A DNA stretch of 64,000 nucleotides from Pseudomaricurvus alcaniphilus (GCF_011440395.1 NZ_JAAOIX010000009.1:1-64000), one strand, 5' to 3'. Counted from the stretch's first letter, positions 37,615 to 48,102 are shown. Translations and numbers: made by a program. Notes: a model not told the origin generated them from the sequence alone.

Positions 37615-38829
37615 CTAACCCACCAGCTGATTCATATTCAAAATGGGCAGCAGGATGGCCATCACGATCAACAGTACCGCCACGCCCATAAACAGTAGCA
37701 TCAGCGGCTCAAACAGGCCCACCAGCACGGTCACCAGGTTTTGCAGGTCCCGGGATTGATAGGTTGCGGTACGCTCCAGCATGACATCCAGATCACCAGT
37801 GGTCTCACCGCTGGCGATCATATGCAGCATCATGGGCGGAAAGTAGCCGCTCTCGGCCAGCGCCTGGTGCAGGCTGCTGCCCTCCTGCACCCGCCGCGTG
37901 GCAGTGCGCAACTCCTGCTGCAGGTACTCGTTGCCGAGCACATCGGTACTGATGCGCATGCCCTCCACCAGCGGCAGGCCGCTGCTGGTGAGGATGCTGA
38001 GGGTGCTGACGTAGCGGGCGGTATTGAAGCCGCGGCTGAAGCGCCGGATAAACGGCAGGTGCAATAACTGTCGGTGCCAGCGCAGGCGAATGGCCGGCTG
38101 CCGCAGCAATTGATAGATGACAATGGCGCCCAGCAGCAACAGCAACAACAGCAACCAGCCGTAGTCGACGATAAAATCGCTCAGGGCCACCAGGCCCACC
38201 GTCAGCGGTGGCAGGGCCTGGCCACTGCCGACGAAGACCTTGATCACGTCCGGCACCACGTACACCATCAAGCCGCTTACCATGGTGATGGACAGCAAGA
38301 TCAGCAGACAGGGGTAGATCATCGCCATCTGGATTTTTTGGCGGAACTGCTGGCTGTCTTCGGTGTGCTCCGCCAGTCGCTCCATGACCTTGTCGAGGTA
38401 ACCGGAGTGTTCGCCGGCAGCCACGGTAGCGCGGTAGAGGCGGGGGAAGGCGCGGGGGTATTCGGCCAGGCTCTGGGCCAGGGAGTGGCCCTCCAGCACC
38501 TTGGCCCGCACCGCCAGCACGATACTTTCAATGCGCGAGTTTTCCGACTGCTGGGCAATGGCCCGCAACACCTCTTCCAGCGGCAGGCCCGCCTGGATCA
38601 GGGTCGACATCTGCCGCGTCACCAGTGCCAGCGACTTGGCCGGCAGGCCCGGCCCCATCCAGCCAAAGCGCCCGGCCTGCATGCCGCGCTGCTGGCCCTC
38701 CGCCAACTCCAGCGGCGTCAGCCCTTTCTCGCGCAATTGCTGGCGGGCCTGGCGGCTGCTGTCTGCCTCGATGACTCCGCGCAGGGTTTTGCCTTGCGCC
38801 GTCAGCGCTTTGTAGTCAAATGCTGCCAT
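37615..38829 (-). CDS. gspF: Type II secretion inner-membrane protein GspF
   Basis: 404 residues with two T2SSF domains (about 70-190 and 270-395) and three transmembrane helices, the last at the C-terminus (PLMLLFMGVAVLLIVMAILLP, split over 37650-37710). GspF sits in the assembly platform and transmits ATPase work to the pseudopilus. N-terminal AAFDYKALTAQGKTLRGVIEAD is the family start. Last gene of the leftward gspC-D-E-F arm, 11 bp after gspE. Confidence 0.95.
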   Translation of the reverse strand: MAAFDYKALTAQGKTLRGVIEADSSRQARQQLREKGLTPLELAEGQQRGMQAGRFGWMGPGLPAKSLALVTRQMSTLIQAGLPLEEVLRAIAQQSENSRIESIVLAVRAKVLEGHSLAQSLAEYPRAFPRLYRATVAAGEHSGYLDKVMERLAEHTEDSQQFRQKIQMAMIYPCLLILLSITMVSGLMVYVVPDVIKVFVGSGQALPPLTVGLVALSDFIVDYGWLLLLLLLLGAIVIYQLLRQPAIRLRWHRQLLHLPFIRRFSRGFNTARYVSTLSILTSSGLPLVEGMRISTDVLGNEYLQQELRTATRRVQEGSSLHQALAESGYFPPMMLHMIASGETTGDLDVMLERTATYQSRDLQNLVTVLVGLFEPLMLLFMGVAVLLIVMAILLPILNMNQLVG

Positions 38830-38840
38830 GGGAAACCGGG

Positions 38841-40334
38841 CTAGTCCTCACTGGTCACACGCAAGACCTCTTCCACCGTGGTCACCCCGGCGAGCACCCG
38901 GGCGCGGCCATCATCGCGGATACCGGGCGAATGCTGGCGGGCGTATTTGACGATATCGGCCTCCGAGGTGCGATTGTGAATCAGGGCCCGCATATGGTCA
39001 TCCACCGCGATCAGCTCGTAAATACCGGTGCGCCCGGCGTAACCCATCTGGCTGCAGTGCTCGCAGCCCTGGGCTCGATACAGGGTCGGCGCTTCGCTGG
39101 CCGGCAATTGCAACAACTGGCACTCGGCCTCGTCCGCCTGGTAAGGCGTTTTGCAATGGGGGCACAACAGTCGCACCAGCCGCTGGGCCAGCACGCCGAT
39201 CAGGCTGGAGGACAACAGGAACGGCTCCACCCCCATGTCCATCAAGCGGGTCACCGCGCCCACAGCGGTATTGGTGTGCAGGGTCGACAGTACCAGGTGG
39301 CCGGTCAAGCTGGCCTGAATGGCAATTTCCACGGTTTCCAGGTCGCGAATCTCGCCCACCATCACCACGTCCGGATCCTGCCGCAACATGGCGCGCAGCC
39401 CCCGGGCAAAGGTCATGTCGGCCTTCAGGTTGACCTGGGTCTGGCCGATGCCCTCCAGGTTGTATTCGATGGGGTCTTCCACCGTGAGGATATTCTTGTT
39501 GCCCTTATTGATACTCGCCAACCCGGCGTAGAGGGTGGTGGTCTTGCCGGAACCGGTGGGGCCGGTGACCAGCAAGATGCCGTGGGGCTTGTGCAGCAAT
39601 TCATTCAGTAACTTTTCATCCCGCGGCTGCATACCCAGGTTGCCCAGGTGCAGGCGCCCGGCCTGCTTGTCCAGCAGGCGCAAGACCACCCGCTCACCGC
39701 TGCTGGAGGGCATGGTAGAGACCCGGATATCCACTTCCCGGCCCCCCACCTTGAGGGAGATGCGACCGTCCTGGGGCACGCGCTTCTCAGCGATATCCAG
39801 CTTCGACATAACCTTGATGCGCGACACCAGCAGCGGCGCCAGCTCGCGCCGCGGTTGCACCACCTCACGCAGGATGCCGTCCACCCGAAAGCGTACCACC
39901 AGCCGGTTTTCAAAGGTCTCGACGTGTATATCGGAAGCGTTGAGCTTGATGGCTTCCGACAGCAGGGCGTTGATCAGGCGGATAATGGGGGCGTCGTCTT
40001 CCTGCTCCAGCAAGTCCTCGGTTTCCGGCACCGCATTGGCGAGACTGGCGAGATCCATATCGCCGCCCAGATCCTCTACCATCTGCATGGTTTCGCTGGA
40101 ATCGCGCTGGTAGGTGCGGGCCAGGGTCTCGCTGAAGCTGTTGGCATCGGTCACCCGGATCGCCACCGGCCGGGCCAGCAGGCGCTGCACTTCGGCAACC
40201 ACTGCCAGCGCCGGGTAGCGGGTGCACAGCAGTTCCGGCGGGGTGGCCCCGGCACTGGCCGTGCCGGCCAGCACCACCTGGTGGCGCTTGGCAAAGCCGA
40301 AGGGTAATTTGGGCGCGGCTTGTGACTCAGTCAT
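38841..40334 (-). CDS. gspE: Type II secretion ATPase GspE
   Basis: 497 residues: N-terminal domain (1-145), ATPase with Walker [15 protein letters not shown], Asp box [17 protein letters not shown], Walker [13 protein letters not shown], and a zinc tetracysteine (CPHCK...CEHCSQ, about 385-430). Cytoplasmic motor for protein export. ATG at 40334 is preferred over a GTG/ATG 11 codons upstream. Lies with gspC and gspD rather than with the pseudopilin genes. Confidence 0.95.
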   Translation of the reverse strand: MTESQAAPKLPFGFAKRHQVVLAGTASAGATPPELLCTRYPALAVVAEVQRLLARPVAIRVTDANSFSETLARTYQRDSSETMQMVEDLGGDMDLASLANAVPETEDLLEQEDDAPIIRLINALLSEAIKLNASDIHVETFENRLVVRFRVDGILREVVQPRRELAPLLVSRIKVMSKLDIAEKRVPQDGRISLKVGGREVDIRVSTMPSSSGERVVLRLLDKQAGRLHLGNLGMQPRDEKLLNELLHKPHGILLVTGPTGSGKTTTLYAGLASINKGNKNILTVEDPIEYNLEGIGQTQVNLKADMTFARGLRAMLRQDPDVVMVGEIRDLETVEIAIQASLTGHLVLSTLHTNTAVGAVTRLMDMGVEPFLLSSSLIGVLAQRLVRLLCPHCKTPYQADEAECQLLQLPASEAPTLYRAQGCEHCSQMGYAGRTGIYELIAVDDHMRALIHNRTSEADIVKYARQHSPGIRDDGRARVLAGVTTVEEVLRVTSED

Positions 40335-40363
40335 TGCTCCACGCCTCGGGCCAGGACCGCGCC

Positions 40364-42307
40364 TCAATCATTGTTCAGCTCCCCGGATTGCGGCTCTGGT
40401 GCGGTATAGGTTCGCGGCTCCGGTTCCGGCAGGCCTGGCAGCTCCGGAATCGCGCGCGGCACAAAATAGCTCTCTATTTTGCCGCGAAACTCCTGCTGAC
40501 TTTGCTGGATGCGTTCATAACGCTCGCGCGAGGCGTCGAGACTGCTGTCCGGGTCGGGCAGGATGACAGGGTGGATAAACACCATCAAATTGGATTTGAT
40601 AGTTTTAGTTTGAGTGCTGCGAAACAGGCGCCCGAGGCCGGGGATACTGCCCAACAGCGGCACCTTGCTCTCCGCCTGTGTCAGCTCGTCGCGGATCAGT
40701 CCACCCAACACCAGGATCTGGTCGTTGTCGATCAGCACCCGAGTCTTGATTTCGCGCTTGTCAGTAATAATACCGTCGTCGGTATTTCCTCCTGGCGGCG
40801 CAGGGACGATGCTCTCCACGCTCTGCTCAATCTCGAGAGTCACAGAATCATTATTATTGACCCGTGGCTTGACCTTCAGTGTGACACCAATATCCTGGCG
40901 CTCAAAGGTGACAAAAGGGTCATTGTTTCCGTCACGCAACTGACTACCCTGCTTAAATGGTACATTCGAGCCCACCAGGATTTCCGCCTCTTCGTTGTCC
41001 AGAGCCATGATAGTGGGTGTGGACAAAATGTTGACGTTGGTCTCGCCGGACAGGGCATTGATCAGGGCGCGCAGGCTACTGCCGCGAAAATACCCCAACG
41101 CAAATCCACCGCCGCTGCCATCCAATCCATCTTGCAAGGTGGTTCCCAACCTGGTCCCCTGAAAAGACCGAAAACCACCGCTAGTGTCTGTGTTTCTGCC
41201 CCACCACTCGATGCCAAAATCCTCGGTTACATCTTCCTTCACTTCCACGATCAGCGCCTCCACCAGCACCTGGGCGCGACGCTTGTCGAGTCTGGCGATC
41301 ACCCCTTTCATGGTATTCAAAACTGACGGCGGCGCGGTGATCACCAGCGCATTAAGGGATTCGCTGGCCTTTACCCCGATTTCCGCGTCGGCGGTCGCCT
41401 TGTCCTTCTGGCTCTTCTGCAGGTTACCGGCGACGCTCTCCAGTATCGGCACCATCTCTTCAGCGTTGGTGTAATTGAGGTAAAACACCTGGGTATTGCC
41501 ATCCCCGGACAGGGGTTGGTCGAGACGCGCCACCAGTTTGCGAATCTGGATACGCGCGGCCGGGTCGCCGGTCAGGAGAATGCTGTTGGAGCGCTCATCC
41601 ACCGCCAATTGCAGCTCCTGGGCCTCGGCATTGTTGCCCCGCTGGGCCGGCACCAGCAGCTTGTTGAGCACCTCGACCACCTCCTTGGCGCTGGCAAACT
41701 GCAAGGTGATCAGCTCAATGTCCACCACTCCCACCTTGTCCAGGCGGGTGACGATATCGACAATTTTTTGGATATTGTTGGAGCGGTCGGCAATGATCAG
41801 CGAGTTGGTCGCGGGGTAGGCCGCCAGGTGCCCCACCTGGGGCACCAGCGGGCGCAACAAGTTGGCCAGCTGGGCGACGGAGATATTTTGCACCTTGATG
41901 ATCTGGACCTGGATCTCCTCGGCTGCGTCCGGCGAGCTGACATCCACCAGTGGCACGGAGTTCTGCTTGGCGAGGGCGTCGGGTATGACCTTCAACACAT
42001 TGCCCGATTCCACCACGGTAAAGCCGTGCACCTGCAGCACCGACAAAAACACCTGGTAGGCCTCACCCCGGGTCATGGGGTCGCCGGCCATCACCGTTAC
42101 CTTGCCCTTGACGTTGGGGTGAATAATGATGCTTTTGTTGATGACCTCCTGGGCCCAGATGATGAGATCGCGAATATCCGCATCATCCAGCGCCAGCGTG
42201 ATCTGCTCCTGGGAGTTCTGTTGCGCCAGCGCTGGCGGCGCCAGCACCGGCACCAGGCAACAGGTGCAGACCAGCAGGGCCATCAGGGGGTGTTTAAGTC
42301 TCTTCAT
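40364..42307 (-). CDS. gspD: Type II secretion secretin GspD
   Basis: 647 residues: signal peptide (cleavage after PPALA, about residue 28), N0-N3 domains (about 35-320), secretin domain (about 340-580) with [16 protein letters not shown], and a short C-terminal tail ([14 protein letters not shown]). Forms the outer-membrane pore. ATG at 42307 gives a clean signal peptide; an ATG 18 codons earlier is possible. No pilotin (GspS) gene nearby. Confidence 0.95.
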   Translation of the reverse strand: MKRLKHPLMALLVCTCCLVPVLAPPALAQQNSQEQITLALDDADIRDLIIWAQEVINKSIIIHPNVKGKVTVMAGDPMTRGEAYQVFLSVLQVHGFTVVESGNVLKVIPDALAKQNSVPLVDVSSPDAAEEIQVQIIKVQNISVAQLANLLRPLVPQVGHLAAYPATNSLIIADRSNNIQKIVDIVTRLDKVGVVDIELITLQFASAKEVVEVLNKLLVPAQRGNNAEAQELQLAVDERSNSILLTGDPAARIQIRKLVARLDQPLSGDGNTQVFYLNYTNAEEMVPILESVAGNLQKSQKDKATADAEIGVKASESLNALVITAPPSVLNTMKGVIARLDKRRAQVLVEALIVEVKEDVTEDFGIEWWGRNTDTSGGFRSFQGTRLGTTLQDGLDGSGGGFALGYFRGSSLRALINALSGETNVNILSTPTIMALDNEEAEILVGSNVPFKQGSQLRDGNNDPFVTFERQDIGVTLKVKPRVNNNDSVTLEIEQSVESIVPAPPGGNTDDGIITDKREIKTRVLIDNDQILVLGGLIRDELTQAESKVPLLGSIPGLGRLFRSTQTKTIKSNLMVFIHPVILPDPDSSLDASRERYERIQQSQQEFRGKIESYFVPRAIPELPGLPEPEPRTYTAPEPQSGELNND

Positions 42308-42391
42308 AGTGGTGCCGGTTTTATCCTGGTAGTTTATTGTTTGGGCATATTGTTTGGCCATAAGAGTTGACCCAACGACGAGTCTGCACGG

Positions 42392-43033
42392 CTAGTCATC
42401 GCCCTGCTCCTGCTGGGCTTCACGCAATTGCCGCAACCGTTCGCGCAATGACTCCACCCGTTTCTCCCCCTGGGGGGTGCTCGGGCGAGCACTGTAATTC
42501 AATTCTGGCGGAGGGTTGCCGCTGCGGGGGCGCGCCACACGACTGCTGGCCGGGCTGCTACCCGGGGGACTGAAACTGAGCCGCTCCAGGCGACCGTTGC
42601 GGCGCAGCTCGACATGAGACGCGGCGACGCGATCGAGACTCGCCCCACCGGGTAATTTGTCGCCCACATGATAGTATTTGGCGCTCTTGCCTTTTTCGGC
42701 GATCAGGGCACTGCTGGCCTCGGCGTTGCTGCTACTAAACACGCCGCGCAGTTCCAGGCTCAAGCGGGTTTCCGGGGCTTCCTCCTCCTCGCGTTTGGCT
42801 ACCGGCCCCGCGCTCACTGGCTGCCCAAACAGGCGCGCACTGATCAGCTCGGCCACGGCGATTCCCTGGGGGGCGGCTTGCGGGCGCTCAGCCGCCACAG
42901 CAACGGTCGCGGGTTGGCGCGCCAGCAGCACATCCTGATAGACACAAAACAGCAGATAGCCGGCTGCCAACGCTGCCAATAGCGCCGCTGCAGCTACCGT
43001 AATCGTGCGCCCCCCTACACTGGCCCGAACCAT
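42392..43033 (-). CDS. gspC: Type II secretion inner-membrane protein GspC
   Basis: 213 residues: N-terminal transmembrane helix (about 10-35), homology region with the LISARLFGQPV motif (about 75), and a C-terminal periplasmic tail without a clear PDZ domain, ending in a Glu/Gln/Arg-rich coiled segment. Couples the inner platform to the secretin. Start uncertain: ATG at 43033 has GGGGA upstream, the frame is open to a GTG at 43102. First gene of the leftward arm, divergent from gspG. Confidence 0.88.
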   Translation of the reverse strand: MVRASVGGRTITVAAAALLAALAAGYLLFCVYQDVLLARQPATVAVAAERPQAAPQGIAVAELISARLFGQPVSAGPVAKREEEEAPETRLSLELRGVFSSSNAEASSALIAEKGKSAKYYHVGDKLPGGASLDRVAASHVELRRNGRLERLSFSPPGSSPASSRVARPRSGNPPPELNYSARPSTPQGEKRVESLRERLRQLREAQQEQGDD

Positions 43034-43240
43034 ATTTCCCCGGCTTTTATTGGTGACTTCCCTAGCGCATGCATTCTGCCTGTTTTGACCCTGTCTGGCC
43101 ACTCCCGGCCGCTACTGTGCAGCGCACGTGTAAATTGAAATTGTCATAGTGTGTGGTTAATCTTGTCATCTTATAACACAAAGTTGTTAATAATTTCGTT
43201 ACGCCGGAACATAATTAAACCACCGCCCCCGCCGGGGCAG

Positions 43241-43267
43241 GAATACAGTATTATTAGAACAGTATTC
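43241..43267. promoter_or_regulatory. Operator-like element in the gspC/gspG divergent region
   Basis: An inverted repeat GAATAC...GTATTC (43241-43246 / 43262-43267) overlaps a direct repeat of ACAGTATT (43245-43252 and 43259-43266, period 14). It lies 18 bp upstream of gspG, between it and an AT-rich block (about 43140-43225) that likely holds the divergent promoters. No known regulator consensus recognised. Confidence 0.5.
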
Positions 43268-43284
43268 TCCCAACAGGAAGCTTC

Positions 43285-43707
43285 ATGAAGACAACACAGT
43301 CACAACAGGGTTTCACCCTGATCGAAATCATGGTCGTGGTGGTAATCCTCGGCATACTGGCGGCGCTCATTGCCCCCAATATCCTCGGCCGCACCGGCGA
43401 GGCGCGCATAACCGCTGCCAAAAGCGATATCAACAGTATTGGCAACGCCCTCGATCTTTACAAGCTCGACAACTTTGCCTACCCCTCCACCGACCAGGGA
43501 TTGGAAGCGCTGGTCAACAAACCCAGCGGCTACCCGGAGCCGGTCAACTGGAATGCCGACGGCTACCTGAAATCCCTGCCCAAGGACCCCTGGGGCAACG
43601 AGTACCAGTACGTCAGCCCGGGCCGTAACGGGCCCTATGATCTCTACTCCCTCGGCGCCGACAAGCGCGAGGGCGGCGAGGGCGAAAACGCCGACATCTC
43701 CAACTAG
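43285..43707 (+). CDS. gspG: Type II secretion major pseudopilin GspG
   Basis: 140 residues. Prepilin peptidase site QQG^FTLIEIM with a hydrophobic helix after it; calcium-site and C-terminal GspG blocks KDPWGNEYQY, YDLYSLGADKREGG. Main subunit of the pseudopilus. AGGAAG precedes the ATG. First gene of the rightward arm. Confidence 0.96.
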   Translation: MKTTQSQQGFTLIEIMVVVVILGILAALIAPNILGRTGEARITAAKSDINSIGNALDLYKLDNFAYPSTDQGLEALVNKPSGYPEPVNWNADGYLKSLPKDPWGNEYQYVSPGRNGPYDLYSLGADKREGGEGENADISN

Positions 43708-43718
43708 CGCCTGTGCCC

Positions 43719-44276
43719 ATGCCTCGCCTGAGCCCGCCAGCGCGATCCCGCGCCCTGCCGCAGAGGGGCTTTACCCTGCTGGAGGTCCTGCTGGTCGTAG
43801 TGATTATCGGAGTCATGGCCGGGCTCGCCAGTCTGGCCATTGGCGGCAATGAAAGCCGCCTGCTGCAGCAGGAGGCCGAGCGCTTGCAACAGGTGCTGAC
43901 CATGGCCCAGGACGAAGCCGCTTTCCAGCAGCGCAACCTCGGCTTGAAACTGATGGACGATGGCTACCGCTTTTATCAGTTTGACGAACAGGAGAGAAGC
44001 TGGCTGGAAATGACCGACACGCCCTTTCAAGCACACCGCTTCGAACTGCCCCTGTACACCAGTCTCGAACTGGAAGGCACGGCGTTTGAGCTCAGCCCGG
44101 GCGGCGACAGCAAAAACCAGCCCCCCGAAATCCTGTTTTTGGCCAGCGGTGAAAACTCGGCCTTTATCCTGGAGCTGGAGCTGACCGGCGACCGCCGCGC
44201 CAGCCGCACCCTGTTCAGCGACGGCTTTGCCCCCATCGCCAATCAGGCAGCCCCTCTTGACCGGCCCCTGCGATGA
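43719..44276 (+). CDS. gspH: Type II secretion minor pseudopilin GspH
   Basis: 185 residues; cleavage motif QRG^FTLLEVLLVVVIIG after a 17-residue basic leader, then a beta-rich domain. ATG at 43719 used (GTG two codons earlier possible). Overlaps gspI by 4 bp. Confidence 0.92.
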   Translation: MPRLSPPARSRALPQRGFTLLEVLLVVVIIGVMAGLASLAIGGNESRLLQQEAERLQQVLTMAQDEAAFQQRNLGLKLMDDGYRFYQFDEQERSWLEMTDTPFQAHRFELPLYTSLELEGTAFELSPGGDSKNQPPEILFLASGENSAFILELELTGDRRASRTLFSDGFAPIANQAAPLDRPLR

Positions 44277-44638
44277 CTCGGACCCGCGGTTTCACCCTGC
44301 TGGAAGTCATGGTGGCGCTAAGTATTTTCGCCGTCTGTGCACTGGTGCTGCTGCAACAAAGTGGCCGCAACGCGCGCCAGGCCCATCTGCTGGAAACCCG
44401 CACCCTGGCCAGCTGGATTGCCGCCAATGAGCTGGCCCAGCTGCAACTCGCGGTCGAATTCCCCAGCGCCGGGCAGACCGAGTCCGAGGTGCGTTTCGCC
44501 AGGCGCGACTGGATCGTGGTGCGCGACCTGCACACCACCGCCAATGCGGATTTGCTGCGCGCCGTGATTGTGGTCAAGGCCGCCAGCCGCGACAATGACA
44601 TCGCCTACCAGCAGACCGGCTTTCTGGGGCGCCACTGA
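44273..44638 (+). CDS. gspI: Type II secretion minor pseudopilin GspI
   Basis: 121 residues; TRG^FTLLEVMVALSIFAV prepilin signal; short C-terminal domain. ATGA overlap with gspH and TGATG junction with gspJ indicate translational coupling. GspI with J and K forms the pseudopilus tip. Confidence 0.93.
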   Translation: MTRTRGFTLLEVMVALSIFAVCALVLLQQSGRNARQAHLLETRTLASWIAANELAQLQLAVEFPSAGQTESEVRFARRDWIVVRDLHTTANADLLRAVIVVKAASRDNDIAYQQTGFLGRH

Positions 44639-45261
44639 TGCGCCAGCGCGGTTTCACCCTGCTGGAAATAATGATCGCCCTGAGCATCTTCGCCATCATG
44701 GGGCTGGCCAGCTACCAGCTGCTGCGCGGTGAGGTGCTGGCCCAGCAGCGCCTGCAGGTCGCCAGCGACCGCCTCAACCACTGGCAGCGCGGCATGCTGC
44801 GCCTGTCCCAGGACTTGCAGCAAATCAGCCCGCGCGCCATCCGCGAAGACTATGGTGCCCAGGAAGCCGCGCTGGTAGGCGAATCCGACAGCGTGACCCT
44901 GACCCGCGGCGGCTGGAGCAACCCGCTGCAGCGCCCGCGCAGCGATTTGCAGCGGGTTCACTACCGGGTGGTGGCCGATGAGGACGACGGCTATTACTTG
45001 CAGCGCAGTTTTTGGCCCAATCTCGACCGCGCCCCCGGCAGCGAGCCGGTCTCGCAAACACTGATACCCGGTGTGGAGTCGATCAGCCTGCGCTACTTCG
45101 ACGGCGAAAATAATGAGTGGCGCGAACAATGGCCGCCGCTGGCAGCTGGTTTGAGCGATATCCGGCGCTTGCCCCAGGCTATTGAAATCACCCTCAACAG
45201 CGCCCACTTCGGCACCATTCGCCGGCTTGTCACCCTCTCTGTCAACAGGCCTGAATCGTGA
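44638..45261 (+). CDS. gspJ: Type II secretion minor pseudopilin GspJ
   Basis: 207 residues; QRG^FTLLEIMIALSIFAI prepilin signal, then the GspJ domain (SISLRYFDGENNEWREQWPP block near residue 150). The 4-bp overlap with gspK follows. Tip component of the pseudopilus. Confidence 0.94.
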   Translation: MRQRGFTLLEIMIALSIFAIMGLASYQLLRGEVLAQQRLQVASDRLNHWQRGMLRLSQDLQQISPRAIREDYGAQEAALVGESDSVTLTRGGWSNPLQRPRSDLQRVHYRVVADEDDGYYLQRSFWPNLDRAPGSEPVSQTLIPGVESISLRYFDGENNEWREQWPPLAAGLSDIRRLPQAIEITLNSAHFGTIRRLVTLSVNRPES

Positions 45262-46265
45262 AGACGGCACTCCGCCAGCCGTGCCCGGCGCGCCAGCGGG
45301 GCGTCGCCCTGATAGCGATTCTGCTGGTGTTTACCCTGATTGTGATCCTGTTGGGTGGCGCCATCACCCGCGCCAGTCTCAACATTCGCAAAACCACTTT
45401 CCACTTGCAGCACAGCCAGGCGCTGCAGTACGCACTTGGGGGCGAGGCCCTGGCACGGCAGCTGTTGTATCGGGATTGGGAGGCCGACCAGAAGGACAAA
45501 GGGGTGGATCACCGCAACGAAAGCTGGCACCAGGAGGCGCTGTACGAACCCGACAACGGCCGGATGAGTGTCGTGATTCGCGACCTCGAGTCCCGCTTCA
45601 ACCTCAATAACCTGGTCGACAGTGACGGCAAACCGGAGCCCCACCAGGCGGAGATATTCAATCGCCTGCTGCAGGCGCTGGCGCTGCCCACGGAACATAC
45701 CAGCGCCATCGTCGACTGGCTCGACCCGGACACCCAGCCCGTCGCCACGGCCAGTGAAGACAGTCACTACCTCGGCATGCAGCCGCCCCGCCGCAGCGCC
45801 GATGCGCCGATGGTTGACCCCAGCGAACTGGCTGCCGCCGGCCTGTTTAGCGCCGAGGAGCTGGACAAGTTGCTGCCGCACATCACCGCGCTACCCCAAG
45901 CGACCACCATCAACCCCAACACCGCCGCTGAATATGTGCTCGGCAGTTTGCACAAGGAGCTTAATCCCGCCCAGGTTATCAGCGCCCGGGAGCCCGACGG
46001 TTTTCAATCCAACAGCGATTTCCTGCAGAGCGATGCCATGGCCGGCCTCACCCTGACCGACTCTGACATCAGCGTCAACAGCCAGTTTTTCCAGGTCCAG
46101 GTGATTGCCCGCTTCCAGGATACCGACGTCTACTTGCGCTCGGTGTTACACCGGTCACCGGAGTCTGGCACAATAACCACGCTCTATCGCAGCCTGCTCA
46201 AGCCGGAAGGCTTAGCCACCACGCTTGGCACCGACAGCGCTGCCACATCAACTGCCGGGAATTAG
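45258..46265 (+). CDS. gspK: Type II secretion minor pseudopilin GspK
   Basis: 335 residues. Prepilin leader QRGVALIAILLVFTLIVI, in which the usual Phe+1 and Glu+5 are replaced, as is normal for GspK. Two helix-hairpin-like insert regions (ESRFNLNNLVDSDGKPEP; TTINPNTAAEYVL). Caps the pseudopilus tip. Confidence 0.94.
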   Translation: MKTALRQPCPARQRGVALIAILLVFTLIVILLGGAITRASLNIRKTTFHLQHSQALQYALGGEALARQLLYRDWEADQKDKGVDHRNESWHQEALYEPDNGRMSVVIRDLESRFNLNNLVDSDGKPEPHQAEIFNRLLQALALPTEHTSAIVDWLDPDTQPVATASEDSHYLGMQPPRRSADAPMVDPSELAAAGLFSAEELDKLLPHITALPQATTINPNTAAEYVLGSLHKELNPAQVISAREPDGFQSNSDFLQSDAMAGLTLTDSDISVNSQFFQVQVIARFQDTDVYLRSVLHRSPESGTITTLYRSLLKPEGLATTLGTDSAATSTAGN

Positions 46266-46272
46266 CACTTAT

Positions 46273-47529
46273 ATGAGCTCAACCCTGATTATCAGCTTGC
46301 CCCAACTGCCCGACGACCTGGCCGCAACCAGCGCCGCAGACTTGCACTGCGACTATCAATACGGTGACCAAGCCTGGCACAGTGCCAACCTGCAGCAGCT
46401 CGGGCAGTTAATGCAGGCGGAGCCCGCCACGCCGACACAAATAGACGTGTACCTGTCCGGCGTGAACGTGCTGGCCAGCACCGTGACCGCACCCCGCAAA
46501 CAACACAAACACCTGGCCCGGATTCTGCCCTTTCTGTGCGAGGAACAGTTGGCGCAGGACATCGACAGCCTGCACGTGGTGGCCGGCAGGATCTTCGCCG
46601 ACAACGTCACTGTCTGCGCCATCAGCAAGCGCCTGCTCAGCCAGTTGCTGGCGCTGCTGGACGAGTGTCAGCTCGCGCCGTCTCGAATAAGTTCCGAAGT
46701 CGACCTGCTGCGAACCGCCCTGCAACCGGGGCAGAGCCTGCTCTGGGTCGACCAGCATTGCTGCCAACTGGTTATTGCGCAACAGGCGGTCAGCCTCGCT
46801 CGCGAACAGCTAAAATACGCCCTGGAAACACTGCAGCAACAAGCCGAGGCCAACCTGCTGCTGTGTTACGACCCGGGCAGCGCCGGCCCGGAGATCAACC
46901 TGGCCATAGAGGATCTCAAGGCCCGCGGCACCACGGTAATCGAACAGCCTCTGAACCACCCCGAACTCAGTTGCCTGCAGCAACTCTTCCAGCTGGAGCT
47001 GGCCAGCGGCGCTGCCATCAACTTGTTGCAGGGGCCCTACGCCAGCAAAAAAAGTACCGCGAATACGATCAACTGGCGCCCGCTCGCACTCGCCGCCAGC
47101 GTGCTGGTCGGCCTCAACCTGGTTTACTCTTTGGCGAGCGGCATTTACTTTTCCAGTCAGGCGGACGCGTTGCACCAGCAGAGTGAGGCGCTCTATCGCA
47201 GCTATTTTCCCGACGACAAGCGCATCATCAACATCAAGACCCAGACCCAGGGCCACCTGAGCCGGGGCCAGGGTTACAGCAACGGCGGCTTCTTGCACAT
47301 GCTGCACAACTTTATCGGCCCCTGGGGGGAATATCGCAACCAGCTCACCCTCAAGTCGCTGCGTTTCAATCAACAACGGGACGAACTACTGATGGAAATC
47401 GAAAGCCGCTCCATCGAGCAGCTGGACAAATTGCAATCGTCACTGGGAGAGCGGGCCGAATTGCTGTCGGCCAACGAGGATGGCAATAGCGTGCGCGGCC
47501 GCATCAAACTGCAGGGGAGCCAGCCATGA
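46273..47529 (+). CDS. gspL: Type II secretion inner-membrane protein GspL
   Basis: 418 residues: cytoplasmic actin-like part (1-270), one transmembrane helix (LALAASVLVGLNLVYSLASG, about 278-297) and a periplasmic ferredoxin-like domain. Binds GspE and GspM. Start at 46273 begins just after the gspK stop; the open frame runs 16 codons further back into gspK. Confidence 0.93.
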   Translation: MSSTLIISLPQLPDDLAATSAADLHCDYQYGDQAWHSANLQQLGQLMQAEPATPTQIDVYLSGVNVLASTVTAPRKQHKHLARILPFLCEEQLAQDIDSLHVVAGRIFADNVTVCAISKRLLSQLLALLDECQLAPSRISSEVDLLRTALQPGQSLLWVDQHCCQLVIAQQAVSLAREQLKYALETLQQQAEANLLLCYDPGSAGPEINLAIEDLKARGTTVIEQPLNHPELSCLQQLFQLELASGAAINLLQGPYASKKSTANTINWRPLALAASVLVGLNLVYSLASGIYFSSQADALHQQSEALYRSYFPDDKRIINIKTQTQGHLSRGQGYSNGGFLHMLHNFIGPWGEYRNQLTLKSLRFNQQRDELLMEIESRSIEQLDKLQSSLGERAELLSANEDGNSVRGRIKLQGSQP

Positions 47530-48020
47530 ACACTAGCGTCAAACTCCCCGCTGCCATCAGCCAGTACCTCAACAAACTCAATGAACGGGATCGCCTCGCA
47601 CTGCTGGCGCTGACTGTGTTTATCGCCCTGCTGATTGTTTTCTACGGCTTGCTGCAGCCGGCCAACAATTATCGCCAGCAGGCACGGGACGCCTACCAAC
47701 TGGAACAGGAGCTGCTCACCTGGCTGCAGGCTCGGCAAAGCGCGATCGCCCAGCTGCAAAGCCGTCCGCTGGTGCAGGAAGCCGCGGGCAGCAATACCCT
47801 GTCGACCATCAACAGCTCGGCCGGCCAGTTCAAGCTCTCAATCAAGCGCGTACAGCCGGAGAGCAATGGCAACCTGCGGGTATGGATGGAGGAGGCGAAC
47901 TTCGACAATACCCTGCGCTGGCTGCATCACCTGCAGCAGCAGGGCATCGGCGTGAGCGAAATCAACCTGGACCAGAGCGGCCCGGGCAGCGTCAATTTGC
48001 GGGCAACGTTTAGCTCCTAA
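47526..48020 (+). CDS. gspM: Type II secretion inner-membrane protein GspM
   Basis: 164 residues: short cytoplasmic N-terminus, a transmembrane helix (LLALTVFIALLIVFYGLLQ, about 22-40) and a small periplasmic domain. Overlaps gspL by 4 bp. Last gene of the rightward arm; no gspN follows. Confidence 0.92.
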   Translation: MNTSVKLPAAISQYLNKLNERDRLALLALTVFIALLIVFYGLLQPANNYRQQARDAYQLEQELLTWLQARQSAIAQLQSRPLVQEAAGSNTLSTINSSAGQFKLSIKRVQPESNGNLRVWMEEANFDNTLRWLHHLQQQGIGVSEINLDQSGPGSVNLRATFSS

Positions 48021-48062
48021 ACTGTCGGCAGGCAATAGCCGAGTCAACAAAGCAAACCACAA

Positions 48063-48102
48063 GACCTGCGATCAATTCACCCCCCAGAATTAATCGCAGG
48101 TC
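48063..48102. terminator. Long hairpin downstream of gspM
   Basis: Inverted repeat GACCTGCGAT/ATCGCAGGTC extended by AATT/AATT across one mismatch, with a C-rich 10-base loop. It lacks a T-run, so termination is by structure or Rho; it separates convergent gspM and the CsgG-like gene. Nearby, CAACCGTTTGG occurs twice (48199-48209 and 48220-48230). Confidence 0.5.
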
